The notes beneath the pieces were generated by a model. That model worked only from the letters and a program-made list of their open reading frames with translations, did not search any database and was not told the DNA's origin. Shown here one piece after another: positions 15,941 to 23,575 of a DNA stretch of 64,000 nt (position 1 is the first letter of the stretch; every line of letters starts with the position of its first letter). The stretch is from the NCBI GenBank assembly GCA_030653545.1, contig JAURZE010000028.1:150607-214606 (forward strand), written 5' to 3'. Origin of the DNA: Nitrospira sp. Its GTDB lineage: Bacteria > Nitrospirota > Nitrospiria > Nitrospirales > Nitrospiraceae. Both the position numbers and the translations under genes were made by a program.

Positions 15941-16309
15941 ATGACACGGTACACAAGGATAGTCCTCGGAATTTCATTCAGTGCGTTACTGGGAGCGGCA
16001 ACGGTCCAGGCCGGCCCTCTTGATCCGGCCCGCCATTCGCACCCGGACAGCGCCAAGGCGGTTCATGAAGCGGAACACGACGTGGATCACGCGTGGGAAA
16101 TTTACCATCGCGCAGCCCTCGGGGGCACGGTGGCGTCGCCCGCACTGCAGGCTGAAATTGAGGAGCATTTGCACGAGGCCAGGACCCTCGTCACTCAGGC
16201 GCAGGAAGCGGCTGAGCGGGGGGATAAGCGTCAGGTGGATCGCCTGGTCGGCCAAGTCAAAATCCATACGACCCACGCCATTGAGGGGAGCAAGGAGCAG
16301 AAGAAATGA
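15941..16309 (+). CDS. SmbP-like exported histidine-rich small protein
   Basis: 122 aa with a signal peptide (about 1-24, ending VQAGP). The mature part is an amphipathic helical pair rich in His, Glu and Ala (HSHPDSAKAVHEAEHDVDHA, IEEHLHEARTLVTQAQEAAE, IHTTHAIEG). This resembles the periplasmic small metal-binding protein SmbP first known from Nitrosomonas. Copper or other divalent metal binding is likely by family but not shown here. A hairpin (CACCGTC at 15899-15905 with its complement at 15912-15918) lies just upstream. Its stop overlaps the start of the third SUMF1 gene (ATGA), so the two are coupled. Confidence 0.72.
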   Translation: MTRYTRIVLGISFSALLGAATVQAGPLDPARHSHPDSAKAVHEAEHDVDHAWEIYHRAALGGTVASPALQAEIEEHLHEARTLVTQAQEAAERGDKRQVDRLVGQVKIHTTHAIEGSKEQKK

Positions 16310-17151
16310 CACCAGTTCTAGGCAGAAGAGGAGCAAGCCGGAGAGTCCTGGTGGGAATCATTGCCGTCGCTTGGGCGGTTATGCAATCGCCCGCTATGGC
16401 AGCGGCCCCGGCATCCAAGGAGCTTGACTCGGTTCCCATGGTGACGATTCCAGCCGGAGAATTCTTGATGGGCAATCCGGAAGGAAAAGGTCGAGCGGAT
16501 GAGTGGCCGCAGCGATCTGTCTATCTCGATGCGTTCGCCATCGATCAAGTGGAAGTGACGAATGAACGGTACCTGGCTTTCGTCGCGACCACGGGCCATC
16601 GCAATCCTCCGAATCCGTACGGCACCGGTACGCTCCAGTCTGCGAAGGGGATCGAGCAACTTCCCGTCGTGCAGACGACCTGGTACGACGCCAAGGCCTA
16701 CTGCAGTTGGGCCAAGAAACGCCTGCCGACCGAAGCGGAATGGGAAAAGGCCGCGCGTGGCACCGACGGCCGTCTCTTTCCCTGGGGTAATGAGCCGGCA
16801 ACCATCAAACGTGCCAACTTTGATCGTGAATGGGAAGAGGAGAAGACCTTGCACCCGGTGGGGTCAATGCCCGACGGCGACTCGCCCTACGGAGTGAAGG
16901 ATATGGCCGGCAATGCCCGGGAATGGGTGTCCGACTGGTATGACGCGGACTATTACAAACATGCGCCGGATCGGAATCCGCAAGGTCCTGACAAGAAGGG
17001 CGTGGTGCGCTCGATTCGCGGCGGCTCGTGGCACAGCCCGCTGGCCGACATCACGGCCTCAGCCAGAGGTCGCGGCGGATTTGCGCTGCAAACCCACGGC
17101 ACAGGCTTCCGCTGTGCGCGCGGGCTCGAGGGTGAAGGCCAACAGAAATAG
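16306..17151 (+). CDS. exported SUMF1/FGE-fold protein 3, non-catalytic
   Basis: 281 aa. A long signal peptide (about 1-34, ending SPAMAAAP) precedes the SUMF1 fold: MVTIPAGEFLMGNPEGKG, IDQVEVTNERYLAFV, KRLPTEAEWEKAARG, DMAGNAREWVSDWYDADYY, IRGGSWHSPLADI and GTGFRCARG. It has no TPR-like tail, unlike its two paralogues. The FGE copper-site cysteines are absent. ATGA overlap with the SmbP-like gene points to production in fixed ratio with it. Confidence 0.87.
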   Translation: MTPVLGRRGASRRVLVGIIAVAWAVMQSPAMAAAPASKELDSVPMVTIPAGEFLMGNPEGKGRADEWPQRSVYLDAFAIDQVEVTNERYLAFVATTGHRNPPNPYGTGTLQSAKGIEQLPVVQTTWYDAKAYCSWAKKRLPTEAEWEKAARGTDGRLFPWGNEPATIKRANFDREWEEEKTLHPVGSMPDGDSPYGVKDMAGNAREWVSDWYDADYYKHAPDRNPQGPDKKGVVRSIRGGSWHSPLADITASARGRGGFALQTHGTGFRCARGLEGEGQQK

Positions 17152-17373
17152 AAGGGTGAGGTGTTGCGTGAGCGAGCGAATCGATCAGCGGAGCGATGGA
17201 GAAATTCTGAGAGTGGTGTCTCTATCTTCTCAGAGCGGCGCCGCGACTCCGCACGGCGTCTCTCGCTGAGGTCGACAGGTCCCTCAATCCGGAGGGGCCT
17301 GTCCCCTCGGTCGGTAGCGGGGGCGGATTCACGGCACTGGCGCAGTCCCGTCGGGAGCCACGAGGAGCACAAC
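17152..17373 (+). other. gap with a 12-bp-stem hairpin at 17274-17303
   Basis: No confident gene in this 222-bp gap. GACAGGTCCCTC (17274-17285) pairs with GAGGGGCCTGTC (17292-17303), 11 Watson-Crick pairs and one G-T, around a 6-nt loop. No T-tract follows. It may partly terminate the SUMF1 block from the downstream genes. A GTG frame at 17168-17269 (33 aa) is too weak to call. Confidence 0.45.
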
Positions 17374-17499
17374 ATGATGACGATAATGATGTGGGTCATG
17401 ACAGTCGGTGTGTTGACGTGTCTGGGACAAGGCGCACAGCGGCGACCGATGGTTGTGCTTCGGCGGCAGACCGAAACGAGACGGCCCTGCGGGCACTGA
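17374..17499 (+). CDS. possible small membrane peptide (41 aa)
   Basis: ATG at 17374 with AGGAG 6 nt upstream. The first half (MMTIMMWVMTVGVLTCLGQG) is one hydrophobic segment, the second half is Arg-rich, so it would be a single-pass peptide with the basic end in the cytoplasm. It ends 42 bp before the second zinc-ribbon gene. No family is recognised; the good ribosome site is the main support. Confidence 0.4.
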   Translation: MMTIMMWVMTVGVLTCLGQGAQRRPMVVLRRQTETRRPCGH

Positions 17500-17541
17500 G
17501 CAACAGATGGGTGGCACCTTGTATTGGAATCGAGGGGTCCC

Positions 17542-17868
17542 ATGGAATCCGATGGGAGACCAAACCAGCATCCAGTCTCTCTACACTCCGTCGACGACTA
17601 CTGTGCGCGTTGCGGGGGGTTGATGGTTGTGGAGCACTACATCGACTTGCAGGACGACACGGGGCAGATCGGCTTGACCGCGTGGCGCTGCATGAGTTGC
17701 GGGGAAGTCATCGACCCCGTCATTCTTCAGAATCGTGAGAGACCGGCGCCGAATCTTTTGTATGGCACGAAGCAGCGAAAGTACGCGCAGCCAGTCGATC
17801 AGGGGGAATCTGATGGCTCCGGCAACCGGGAAGGCGACGACAGCGGGGGAGCATCCCGGCACAATTGA
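17542..17868 (+). CDS. small zinc-ribbon protein (second paralogue)
   Basis: 108 aa from the ATG at 17542 (GAGGGG upstream). The core YCARCGGLMVVEHYIDLQDD, then WRCMSCGEVIDPVILQNR, aligns without gaps to the protein at 13447-13749, including CGGLMV and the CGEV(V/I)DPVI-x-x-NR end. The C-terminal 35 residues are polar and disordered. Together the two paralogues bracket the SUMF1/SmbP block. Confidence 0.8.
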   Translation: MESDGRPNQHPVSLHSVDDYCARCGGLMVVEHYIDLQDDTGQIGLTAWRCMSCGEVIDPVILQNRERPAPNLLYGTKQRKYAQPVDQGESDGSGNREGDDSGGASRHN

Positions 17869-17915
17869 TCCGCTCAGTTGTCAGGCGTGTTTCTGTGAAT
17901 AAGGAGAAGGCGACC

Positions 17916-18833
17916 ATGAACGTGGTGGTGACAGGCGGCACGGGATTCATCGGTCGGCCCTTGTGTCTGGCACTTTGCCGGGACGGTCATGCCGTCACGC
18001 TGCTGACACGCCGGCCGCCGGAAGCCCATCAGGTATTCGGTAGCGCAGTTACCGTTGTGGGGTGGAATAGTCGTGAGGGGGGAGCCTGGGAGAAGACCCT
18101 TGAGGCGGCCGATGCCGTGATCAACCTGGCCGGCGCCCCGATTGCCGATGCCCGCTGGACCACTGCGCGGAAGCGCCTGCTCACCGACAGCCGGGTGTCG
18201 ACGACGCGCCTGTTGGTCGAAGCCCTGTCCCGCCGGCCCTTCAAACCCCGCACCCTGATCAGCGCTTCAGGCATCGGCTACTACGGTGCGAGCGACAATC
18301 GCATCTTGGAAGAGGGGGCCGCGCGCGGTGAGGGATTTCTGGCCGACCTCTGCCTTGAGTGGGAAGCGGCGGCGTTGGCGGCGGCATCGTTCGGGACTCG
18401 CGTGGTGATCGTGCGGACCGGAATGGTGCTCGAACAAGACGGCGGTGCGTTGCCCAAGATGGTGCTGCCCTTCCGGCTGTTCGCGGGCGGTCCGATCCTG
18501 CCGGGTACGCAGTGGGTGTCGTGGATTCATCGGCGCGATCACATAGGATTGATTCAGTGGGTGCTTGCGACGTCGAGCATTTCCGGTCCCGTCAATGCCG
18601 TCGCTCCCGGCGCTGTGACGATGGAGACGTTCTGCGATGCGCTCGGACAGGTGCTTCATCGTCCCTCCTGGCTGCCGGTGCCGGGGTTCGCGCTCAAAGC
18701 GGCTCTGGGGGAATTGGGGACATTGATGACGACCGGACAGCGGGTCAGCCCCGCCAAAGCGCTCGCGGGCGGCTATACGTTTCAGTATCCAACATTGGAT
18801 CCGGCGTTGCGCGCGATTCTCACGAAGGCATGA
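17916..18833 (+). CDS. TIGR01777-family SDR epimerase (YfcH-like)
   Basis: 305 aa from the ATG at 17916, with AAGGAG upstream. N-terminal NAD(P)-binding GGTGFIG (MNVVVTGGTGFIGRPL), then NLAGAPIADARWT, LISASGIGYYGASD, the family stretch VVIVRTGMVLEQDGGALPKM, WISWIH-like VSWIHRRD and a C-terminal DUF1731 region (PSWLPVPGFALKAALGELG, ALAGGYTFQYPTL). The substrate is unknown for the whole family. It recurs in light- and singlet-oxygen-responsive clusters of other bacteria. Confidence 0.9.
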   Translation: MNVVVTGGTGFIGRPLCLALCRDGHAVTLLTRRPPEAHQVFGSAVTVVGWNSREGGAWEKTLEAADAVINLAGAPIADARWTTARKRLLTDSRVSTTRLLVEALSRRPFKPRTLISASGIGYYGASDNRILEEGAARGEGFLADLCLEWEAAALAAASFGTRVVIVRTGMVLEQDGGALPKMVLPFRLFAGGPILPGTQWVSWIHRRDHIGLIQWVLATSSISGPVNAVAPGAVTMETFCDALGQVLHRPSWLPVPGFALKAALGELGTLMTTGQRVSPAKALAGGYTFQYPTLDPALRAILTKA

Positions 18834-18846
18834 AGGAGGACGGATC

Positions 18847-19311
18847 ATGGATACCCTCATCCAGTTTGTCCATGCGTTAGCGGTGGCTATTCTGGTCGGC
18901 AAAGTGGTGCTCTTGTCCTTCGTGGTGGCGCCTATCCTGGCCAAGAATCTCGACCGGGAACCGTTCGGGAAAGTCGTGCGGCAGTTGTTTCCGGCCTATT
19001 ACGGGTTGGGGATGGGGACCGCGGTTGCCGGGTTCATCGCGGTGAACGGACTGGTGGCGATGCATTCGAGCAGTGCAAGGTTGCTTATCGCCGGTGGGCT
19101 CTGGATCCTGGTGCTGGTGACCGAAGCCTATTGCCGCTCGACGTTGACGCCTCAGAGTAATGCCATACGGGATCGGCTGAAGGAACAGGAGTCGCAAGGA
19201 GCGATCGATCCGGTCCTTCAGGCCTCCTGGCAGCGGGTGCATCAACGGTCCGTTTATTTGAATTCCAGCGTGCTCCTTGCGGGCTGTGCCTTGATAGCGC
19301 TGATTCGTTAG
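18847..19311 (+). CDS. DUF4149/TMEM205-like membrane protein
   Basis: 154 aa with about four membrane segments: residues about 8-30 (LAVAILVGKVVLLSFVVAPI), 52-70 (YYGLGMGTAVAGFIAVNGL), 80-98 (LLIAGGLWILVLVTEAYC) and 135-153 at the C-terminus. The N-terminal pattern and the TPQSNAIRDRL loop fit the DUF4149 family. Function not known. GGAGG precedes the ATG; 13 bp after the epimerase gene. Confidence 0.75.
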   Translation: MDTLIQFVHALAVAILVGKVVLLSFVVAPILAKNLDREPFGKVVRQLFPAYYGLGMGTAVAGFIAVNGLVAMHSSSARLLIAGGLWILVLVTEAYCRSTLTPQSNAIRDRLKEQESQGAIDPVLQASWQRVHQRSVYLNSSVLLAGCALIALIR

Positions 19312-19339
19312 TGATGATCAAATTAGAAGGAGGGACAAC

Positions 19340-19792
19340 ATGAACATGAGAACAGCATATCTGGCCGGATGTGTGATGTTGGGGCTGCTGTGCAGCATGG
19401 AGGTGCGCGCGGCGGAAAGCTCGGCGACGCCCTCCCCGTACGCCCATGGAGACGAAGCAGCGCTGCCGAACGGTGTCGTCGGGGTCTCGTTGCAGGTCGG
19501 GGCTGAGCGGATCGGCGATCCGGCGGTGCTCTATGTCGGTATGGTGCATCCGGAAGGCCCGGCCCATCAGGCGGGTTTGGCGCACGGAGACGAGATTGTG
19601 GCGGTGGATGGAACGGCTACGACCGGCAAAAGCTATGAGCAGGTGGTGAAGATGATACGCGGCACAGTCGGTACCGTGGTCAAGCTGGGCGTGAAGGGCG
19701 AGGGAGGCATGCGGGAACTGTCGATTACCCGCGTCGCCGGTGACAAACTTCCGAAGGGCCCGTCCGGATCGCACGGCGGTCCATCGAAATAG
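19340..19792 (+). CDS. exported single-PDZ-domain protein
   Basis: 150 aa. Signal peptide about 1-25 (CVMLGLLCSMEVRAAES). Residues about 48-135 form a PDZ domain (VVGVSLQVGAERIGDP, VHPEGPAHQAGLAHGDEIVA, TGKSYEQVVKMIRGTVGTVV) with the usual ligand-groove glycine stretch altered to GVVGVSL. No protease domain is attached, so it is likely a periplasmic adaptor. Strong AGGAGG ribosome site. Confidence 0.8.
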   Translation: MNMRTAYLAGCVMLGLLCSMEVRAAESSATPSPYAHGDEAALPNGVVGVSLQVGAERIGDPAVLYVGMVHPEGPAHQAGLAHGDEIVAVDGTATTGKSYEQVVKMIRGTVGTVVKLGVKGEGGMRELSITRVAGDKLPKGPSGSHGGPSK

Positions 19793-19801
19793 GAGTCGAT
19801 C

Positions 19802-20335
19802 ATGGTCTGTCGCAGGACGTGCATGGCCCTGTTTGCGTTGCTGGTGTTCCTGGGTCACGGGCCGGTGTCGGCCGAATCCGGAAGAGGGAGTGCTGTTACG
19901 ATGCAGCCTACTCTCACAAAGGCGAATCTCTTTTTGGCAGCCGGCGATTATCGTCGTGCGCTCGAAGCCTGCCAGCGAGCTATCGATGACGATCCGTCGG
20001 CAGCCCATTACATCCACCTGACCTATGTGTATCAGGCGATCGATGCCTATTTGGAACATCTGTCGCAGGAAGAGCGATGGATGGCGGTCGAGCATCTCTA
20101 CCTGAACCTGGCCTATCGCGACACCGAGGACCTAGTCGATCCTCCGGGAGGACTGGCCCGCATGGCCAAGGAAATGATCCAGGCCAGCGTGCGGCAACAG
20201 TCCGACGTGAGTGCGTCGATGGCCAATCGTCTGGATAAGGCCGAGTCGGACCGTCTCTGGGTGGAACAGACGCAGTGGCGGGCCGCGAATCCGAAAACCT
20301 GGTGGCAGGGAATGCCCGCCGCCTGGATGCGATAG
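19802..20335 (+). CDS. exported protein with a TPR-like repeat
   Basis: 177 aa with signal peptide (about 1-24, LLVFLGHGPVSAES). Residues about 37-75 (ANLFLAAGDYRRALEACQRA and onward) look like one TPR unit; the rest is helical and acidic, ending KTWWQGMPAAWMR. No named family. It lies 9 bp after the PDZ gene, so the two may act together in the periplasm. Confidence 0.68.
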   Translation: MVCRRTCMALFALLVFLGHGPVSAESGRGSAVTMQPTLTKANLFLAAGDYRRALEACQRAIDDDPSAAHYIHLTYVYQAIDAYLEHLSQEERWMAVEHLYLNLAYRDTEDLVDPPGGLARMAKEMIQASVRQQSDVSASMANRLDKAESDRLWVEQTQWRAANPKTWWQGMPAAWMR

Positions 20336-20344
20336 GAGGGAAGG

Positions 20345-20767
20345 ATGCGCGCACAGCCGGCGGGAGTGGATATCAAAATATGGGGCGGGTTGTTCCTGAT
20401 CGTCGGCACGATGGATCTGATTGTCATTGTGCTATTCCCCGCCTATGCGCTCAAGCTGTTCGGGGCCAGTGTGTCGGGGCCGGCCTCGTTTCTGATCAAG
20501 CTCCACTCCCCTGCCGTGCATCTGTTGATCGGGTACGGGTTTCTTTGGCTGCGCCCGTGGGCCTGGGGATTGGGTTTGGCGTATGCCGGGTTTGGCATCG
20601 TCAGCGAGGTGATGAACCAGCTCGCGTTCGGATTCCATGTCGTGCGTTCCGGGTTCATCGCAACGACCCTTCTGTTTGCCTTCTATCTCATCTGGCGGCG
20701 TTCTGTCTTTGTCGATGAACCGATATCCGACAACAAACCGAAACGGGCCTCACAGGAGCTGCTCTGA
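20345..20767 (+). CDS. four-helix integral membrane protein, unknown function
   Basis: 140 aa, with membrane segments at about 12-35, 50-68, 70-92 and 98-118 (IWGGLFLIVGTMDLIVIVLF, LLIGYGFLWLRPWAWGLGLA, IATTLLFAFYLIWRRSVFVD). AGGAGGG precedes the ATG, and the stop overlaps the photolyase start by one base (TGATG), so the two are coupled. No family recognised with confidence. Confidence 0.7.
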   Translation: MRAQPAGVDIKIWGGLFLIVGTMDLIVIVLFPAYALKLFGASVSGPASFLIKLHSPAVHLLIGYGFLWLRPWAWGLGLAYAGFGIVSEVMNQLAFGFHVVRSGFIATTLLFAFYLIWRRSVFVDEPISDNKPKRASQELL

Positions 20768-22212
20768 TGCGCGGCATCGTCTGGCTCAGGCGGGATCTCC
20801 GACTGCATGATCAACCGGCGCTGACGGCGGCCTGCCAGGAGTGCGATGAGGTCCTGCCGCTCTTTGTGTTTGATGAGCCGCTGCTCCGGTCCCGTGAGTT
20901 CGGTTCCGCCTGCGTCAACTTCATGCTGGGTTGCCTCCAGGAACTGTCGGCATCACTGGCCGGCCGGGGACTCGCGCTGCAGTGGCGATTGGGCGAGCCA
21001 GTGGAAGCAGTCCTGCAGTCCGCGCGCGAATGGAAGGCCGACGTCGTCTATTGGAATCGCGACTATGAGCCTGTGGCGATCGAACGTGACCGCCGGGTGC
21101 AGCTGGCGCTTGCCGAGCTGGGCATCCGCACCAGGACCTTCAAAGACCATGTGGTCTTTGAGGCGGAGGAGATTCGGGGCGCCACAGGAGACCCGTTGCA
21201 ACGGTATAGTGCCTATCGTGCTCGCTGGTGGGCCAAGTGGCAGGCTTCGAAACCGGCACCTCTGGCGAGCCCCAGGTCCAAGGTATCGACCGCGGTTTCA
21301 TCGCCATCCGCCACGCGTCCCCTTCCGTCTCCGGTAGAACTGGGGTACGACCGGGTCGTCCCATGGATCATTCCGGGCGAGCGGCAGGCGAGGTTACGGC
21401 TGCAGGAGTTTCTCGGGGAATCTGTCCACACGTATGGTGACGGGAGAAACCGGCCAGGTACGGACGGGAGCTCGCGTCTCTCTCCGCATTTCCGTTTCGG
21501 CACATTGTCGGTCCGCACCGCCGTTCATGAGGCCCTGGCTGCTCTCGCGAAAGGCGGACGCGTGTCGAGGGCGGACGTACTCATTTGGATCGACGAACTG
21601 GTCTGGAGAGAATTCTTTCAGCAGGTGCTCTCGGCTTTTCCGCGGGTGGCGAAGGGTCCGTTCCGTGACGTAGCCGTTCCCCCGGTCCGCGCACCGGGGC
21701 TCGAACGGGACCGGTTGTTTCAGGCCTGGTGTCAGGGGAAGACCGGGTTTCCGATCGTGGATGCGGGCATGCGGCAGTTGCATCAGACTGGCTGGATGCA
21801 CAATCGGGTGCGGATGATCGTGGCCTCGTTCCTCATCAAAGATCTGCGCCTCGACTGGCAAAGCGGCGAGCGGTATTTCATGCAACAGCTGCTGGACGCC
21901 GATGTGGCGGCGAACAATGGAAACTGGCAGTGGTGCGCGGCAACCGGGACGGACGCAATGCGCGGGTATCGCATTTTCAATCCGGCGCTGCAAAGCAAGA
22001 AGTTCGATCCGGACGGCCACTACATCCGTGCGTACGTCCCGGAGCTGGCGCACGTGACGGGCAAGTGGATTCATGAGCCGCATCTGATGACGCCCGATGA
22101 GCAGGTTCGGGCGGGGTGCCGGATCGGCGTCGAGTATCCCTCGCCTCTTGTGGATCATGCGCAGGCCCGCCGGGAGTATTTGGATCTCGGCAAACACACG
22201 GTGACGACATGA
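20767..22212 (+). CDS. phrB: deoxyribodipyrimidine photolyase
   Basis: Blue-light-driven repair of cyclobutane pyrimidine dimers. 481 aa, class I length. N-terminal antenna domain (GIVWLRRDLRLHDQPALTAA, VVYWNRDYEP). The FAD-binding domain carries SSRLSPHFRFGTLS, WIDELVWREFFQQVL, FPIVDAGMRQLHQTGWMHNR, RMIVASFLIKDL, the dimer-binding NNGNWQWCAATGTDA, and FNPALQSKKFDPDG. All key residues look intact, so an active enzyme is expected. Placement in the CarH-controlled operon matches light-induced repair. Confidence 0.95.
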   Translation: MRGIVWLRRDLRLHDQPALTAACQECDEVLPLFVFDEPLLRSREFGSACVNFMLGCLQELSASLAGRGLALQWRLGEPVEAVLQSAREWKADVVYWNRDYEPVAIERDRRVQLALAELGIRTRTFKDHVVFEAEEIRGATGDPLQRYSAYRARWWAKWQASKPAPLASPRSKVSTAVSSPSATRPLPSPVELGYDRVVPWIIPGERQARLRLQEFLGESVHTYGDGRNRPGTDGSSRLSPHFRFGTLSVRTAVHEALAALAKGGRVSRADVLIWIDELVWREFFQQVLSAFPRVAKGPFRDVAVPPVRAPGLERDRLFQAWCQGKTGFPIVDAGMRQLHQTGWMHNRVRMIVASFLIKDLRLDWQSGERYFMQQLLDADVAANNGNWQWCAATGTDAMRGYRIFNPALQSKKFDPDGHYIRAYVPELAHVTGKWIHEPHLMTPDEQVRAGCRIGVEYPSPLVDHAQARREYLDLGKHTVTT

Positions 22213-23162
22213 CGACCGGACCGCTCCGTCTCGGGATCAGCCGCTGTCTCCTCGGAGACGAAGTCCGGTTCGACGGAGGGCATAAGCGCGACAATTTTCT
22301 GACCGATGTGCTCGGCCCCTACGTGGAGTGGGTCCCGGTCTGTCCGGAAGTCGAGGCGGGACTGGGGACTCCTCGCGAGGCGATGCGGCTGGTGGGCGAT
22401 CCGGCGCATCCCCGCCTTCTGACCATCAAGAGTGGCCGAGACCATACGCGGGCGCTGGAAAAGATGACCACGGGCCGCCTCGCGGACCTCGGAAATCTTG
22501 ATTTATCCGGCTACGTCTTCAAGAGAGGTTCGCCGAGCTGCGGGGTCGAGCGGGTGCGAGTCTATACGGAACAGGCGATGCCGAGCCACAACGGCGTCGG
22601 GATATTTGCACGGGCTTTCATCGAGCACTTCCCGCTGATTCCGGTCGAGGAGGAAGGGCGGCTCTGTGATGCGCCGTTGAGAGAGAATTTTATCGAACGA
22701 GTGTTTTGCTATCGCCGCTATCAGGATCTGCTTCAGAACGGAGTCACGAGACAGGCGGTGGTGCGATTTCACACGATCCACAAGTATCTCCTGCTGGCCC
22801 ATAGCGCACAGCACTATCAATTCCTCGGCCGCCTGGTCGGCCAGGCGGAGGATCATCGGCCCAAAGAGCTGGCCATCAAGTATGGGGAGCTGTTCATGAA
22901 GGCGTTAGCCGTGAAGGCGACGGTTCGCAAACATGTCAATGTGCTGCAGCACATTCTGGGCTACTTCAAGACGCAATTGGGGGCCTCGCAAAAAGCAGAG
23001 CTGTTGGGGGTGATCAGTGACTACCATCAGGGTCTGACGCCGCTGATTGTGCCGCTCACGCTGATCAAGCACTACGTGCATCTCTTCGACGTCGGCTATA
23101 TCCGAGATCAGGTCTATCTCAATCCGCATCCGAAAGAACTCATGTTGCGTAATCATGTGTAG
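22209..23162 (+). CDS. DUF523 and DUF1722 fusion protein (YbgA-like)
   Basis: 317 aa. It starts at the ATGA overlap with photolyase. Residues about 5-145 are DUF523 with its conserved cysteines (GISRCLLGDEVRFDGGHKRD, VPVCPEVEAGLGTPREAM, VFKRGSPSCGVERV). Residues about 185-310 are DUF1722 (VRFHTIHKYLLLAHSAQHYQ, HVNVLQHILGYFKTQL, VPLTLIKHYV). The same fusion sits beside photolyase in many bacteria. Its biochemical role is unsettled. Confidence 0.9.
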   Translation: MTTGPLRLGISRCLLGDEVRFDGGHKRDNFLTDVLGPYVEWVPVCPEVEAGLGTPREAMRLVGDPAHPRLLTIKSGRDHTRALEKMTTGRLADLGNLDLSGYVFKRGSPSCGVERVRVYTEQAMPSHNGVGIFARAFIEHFPLIPVEEEGRLCDAPLRENFIERVFCYRRYQDLLQNGVTRQAVVRFHTIHKYLLLAHSAQHYQFLGRLVGQAEDHRPKELAIKYGELFMKALAVKATVRKHVNVLQHILGYFKTQLGASQKAELLGVISDYHQGLTPLIVPLTLIKHYVHLFDVGYIRDQVYLNPHPKELMLRNHV

Positions 23163-23174
23163 AGAGGAGCCATC

Positions 23175-23546
23175 ATGCCGCATGTCGTCATAGAAGAAGC
23201 CGGAGATCTACAGGGGCTTTATCAGGCCTTCGTTCCGATGATGCATCGGGCGGGAACCGACATCCTGAAAGTGCAGGAGTTCTATGTGGGCCGGAGCGGG
23301 AAGGAAGCCTTGCTGGAGTCGGTGGCGATTGAACAGGGCGTCGCGCGCAGTTTCTTTGTCCAGCTCAAGCGGCACGAGCGCTCCATTACCGTCCGTCTCT
23401 TGCCGGCCACCGACCCTGAAAAGACTCCGGCGGTGAAGCAGGTGATGGCATTAATTGCCGGATTCATTCGGACCGTGTACCCGGCGAGTCACTATGGGAA
23501 GACCAATCTTCAAGAGTACTTGAGTGTGACGACAGGCTCGAACTGA
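23175..23546 (+). CDS. conserved hypothetical protein
   Basis: 123 aa, predicted soluble alpha/beta (MPHVVIEEAGDLQGLYQAFV, RSFFVQLKRHERSITVRLLP, VKQVMALIAGFIRTVYPASH). GAGAGGAG precedes the ATG and the gene starts 12 bp after the DUF1722 gene. I do not recognise a family. Confidence 0.65.
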   Translation: MPHVVIEEAGDLQGLYQAFVPMMHRAGTDILKVQEFYVGRSGKEALLESVAIEQGVARSFFVQLKRHERSITVRLLPATDPEKTPAVKQVMALIAGFIRTVYPASHYGKTNLQEYLSVTTGSN

Positions 23547-23575
23547 GCAATAGAATCAACCGGAGGAGTGATGAC

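Noticed and set aside
13800-17151. SUMF1 proteins as true formylglycine-generating enzymes or as diversity-generating target proteins
   Set aside because: The catalytic cysteines are absent, and there is no reverse transcriptase, template repeat or sulfatase gene in the window.
16953-17543. Minus-strand frame of 196 codons across the end of SUMF1 protein 3 and the following gap
   Set aside because: Low-complexity Arg/Ser/Pro composition, no ribosome site, mostly antisense to a real gene.
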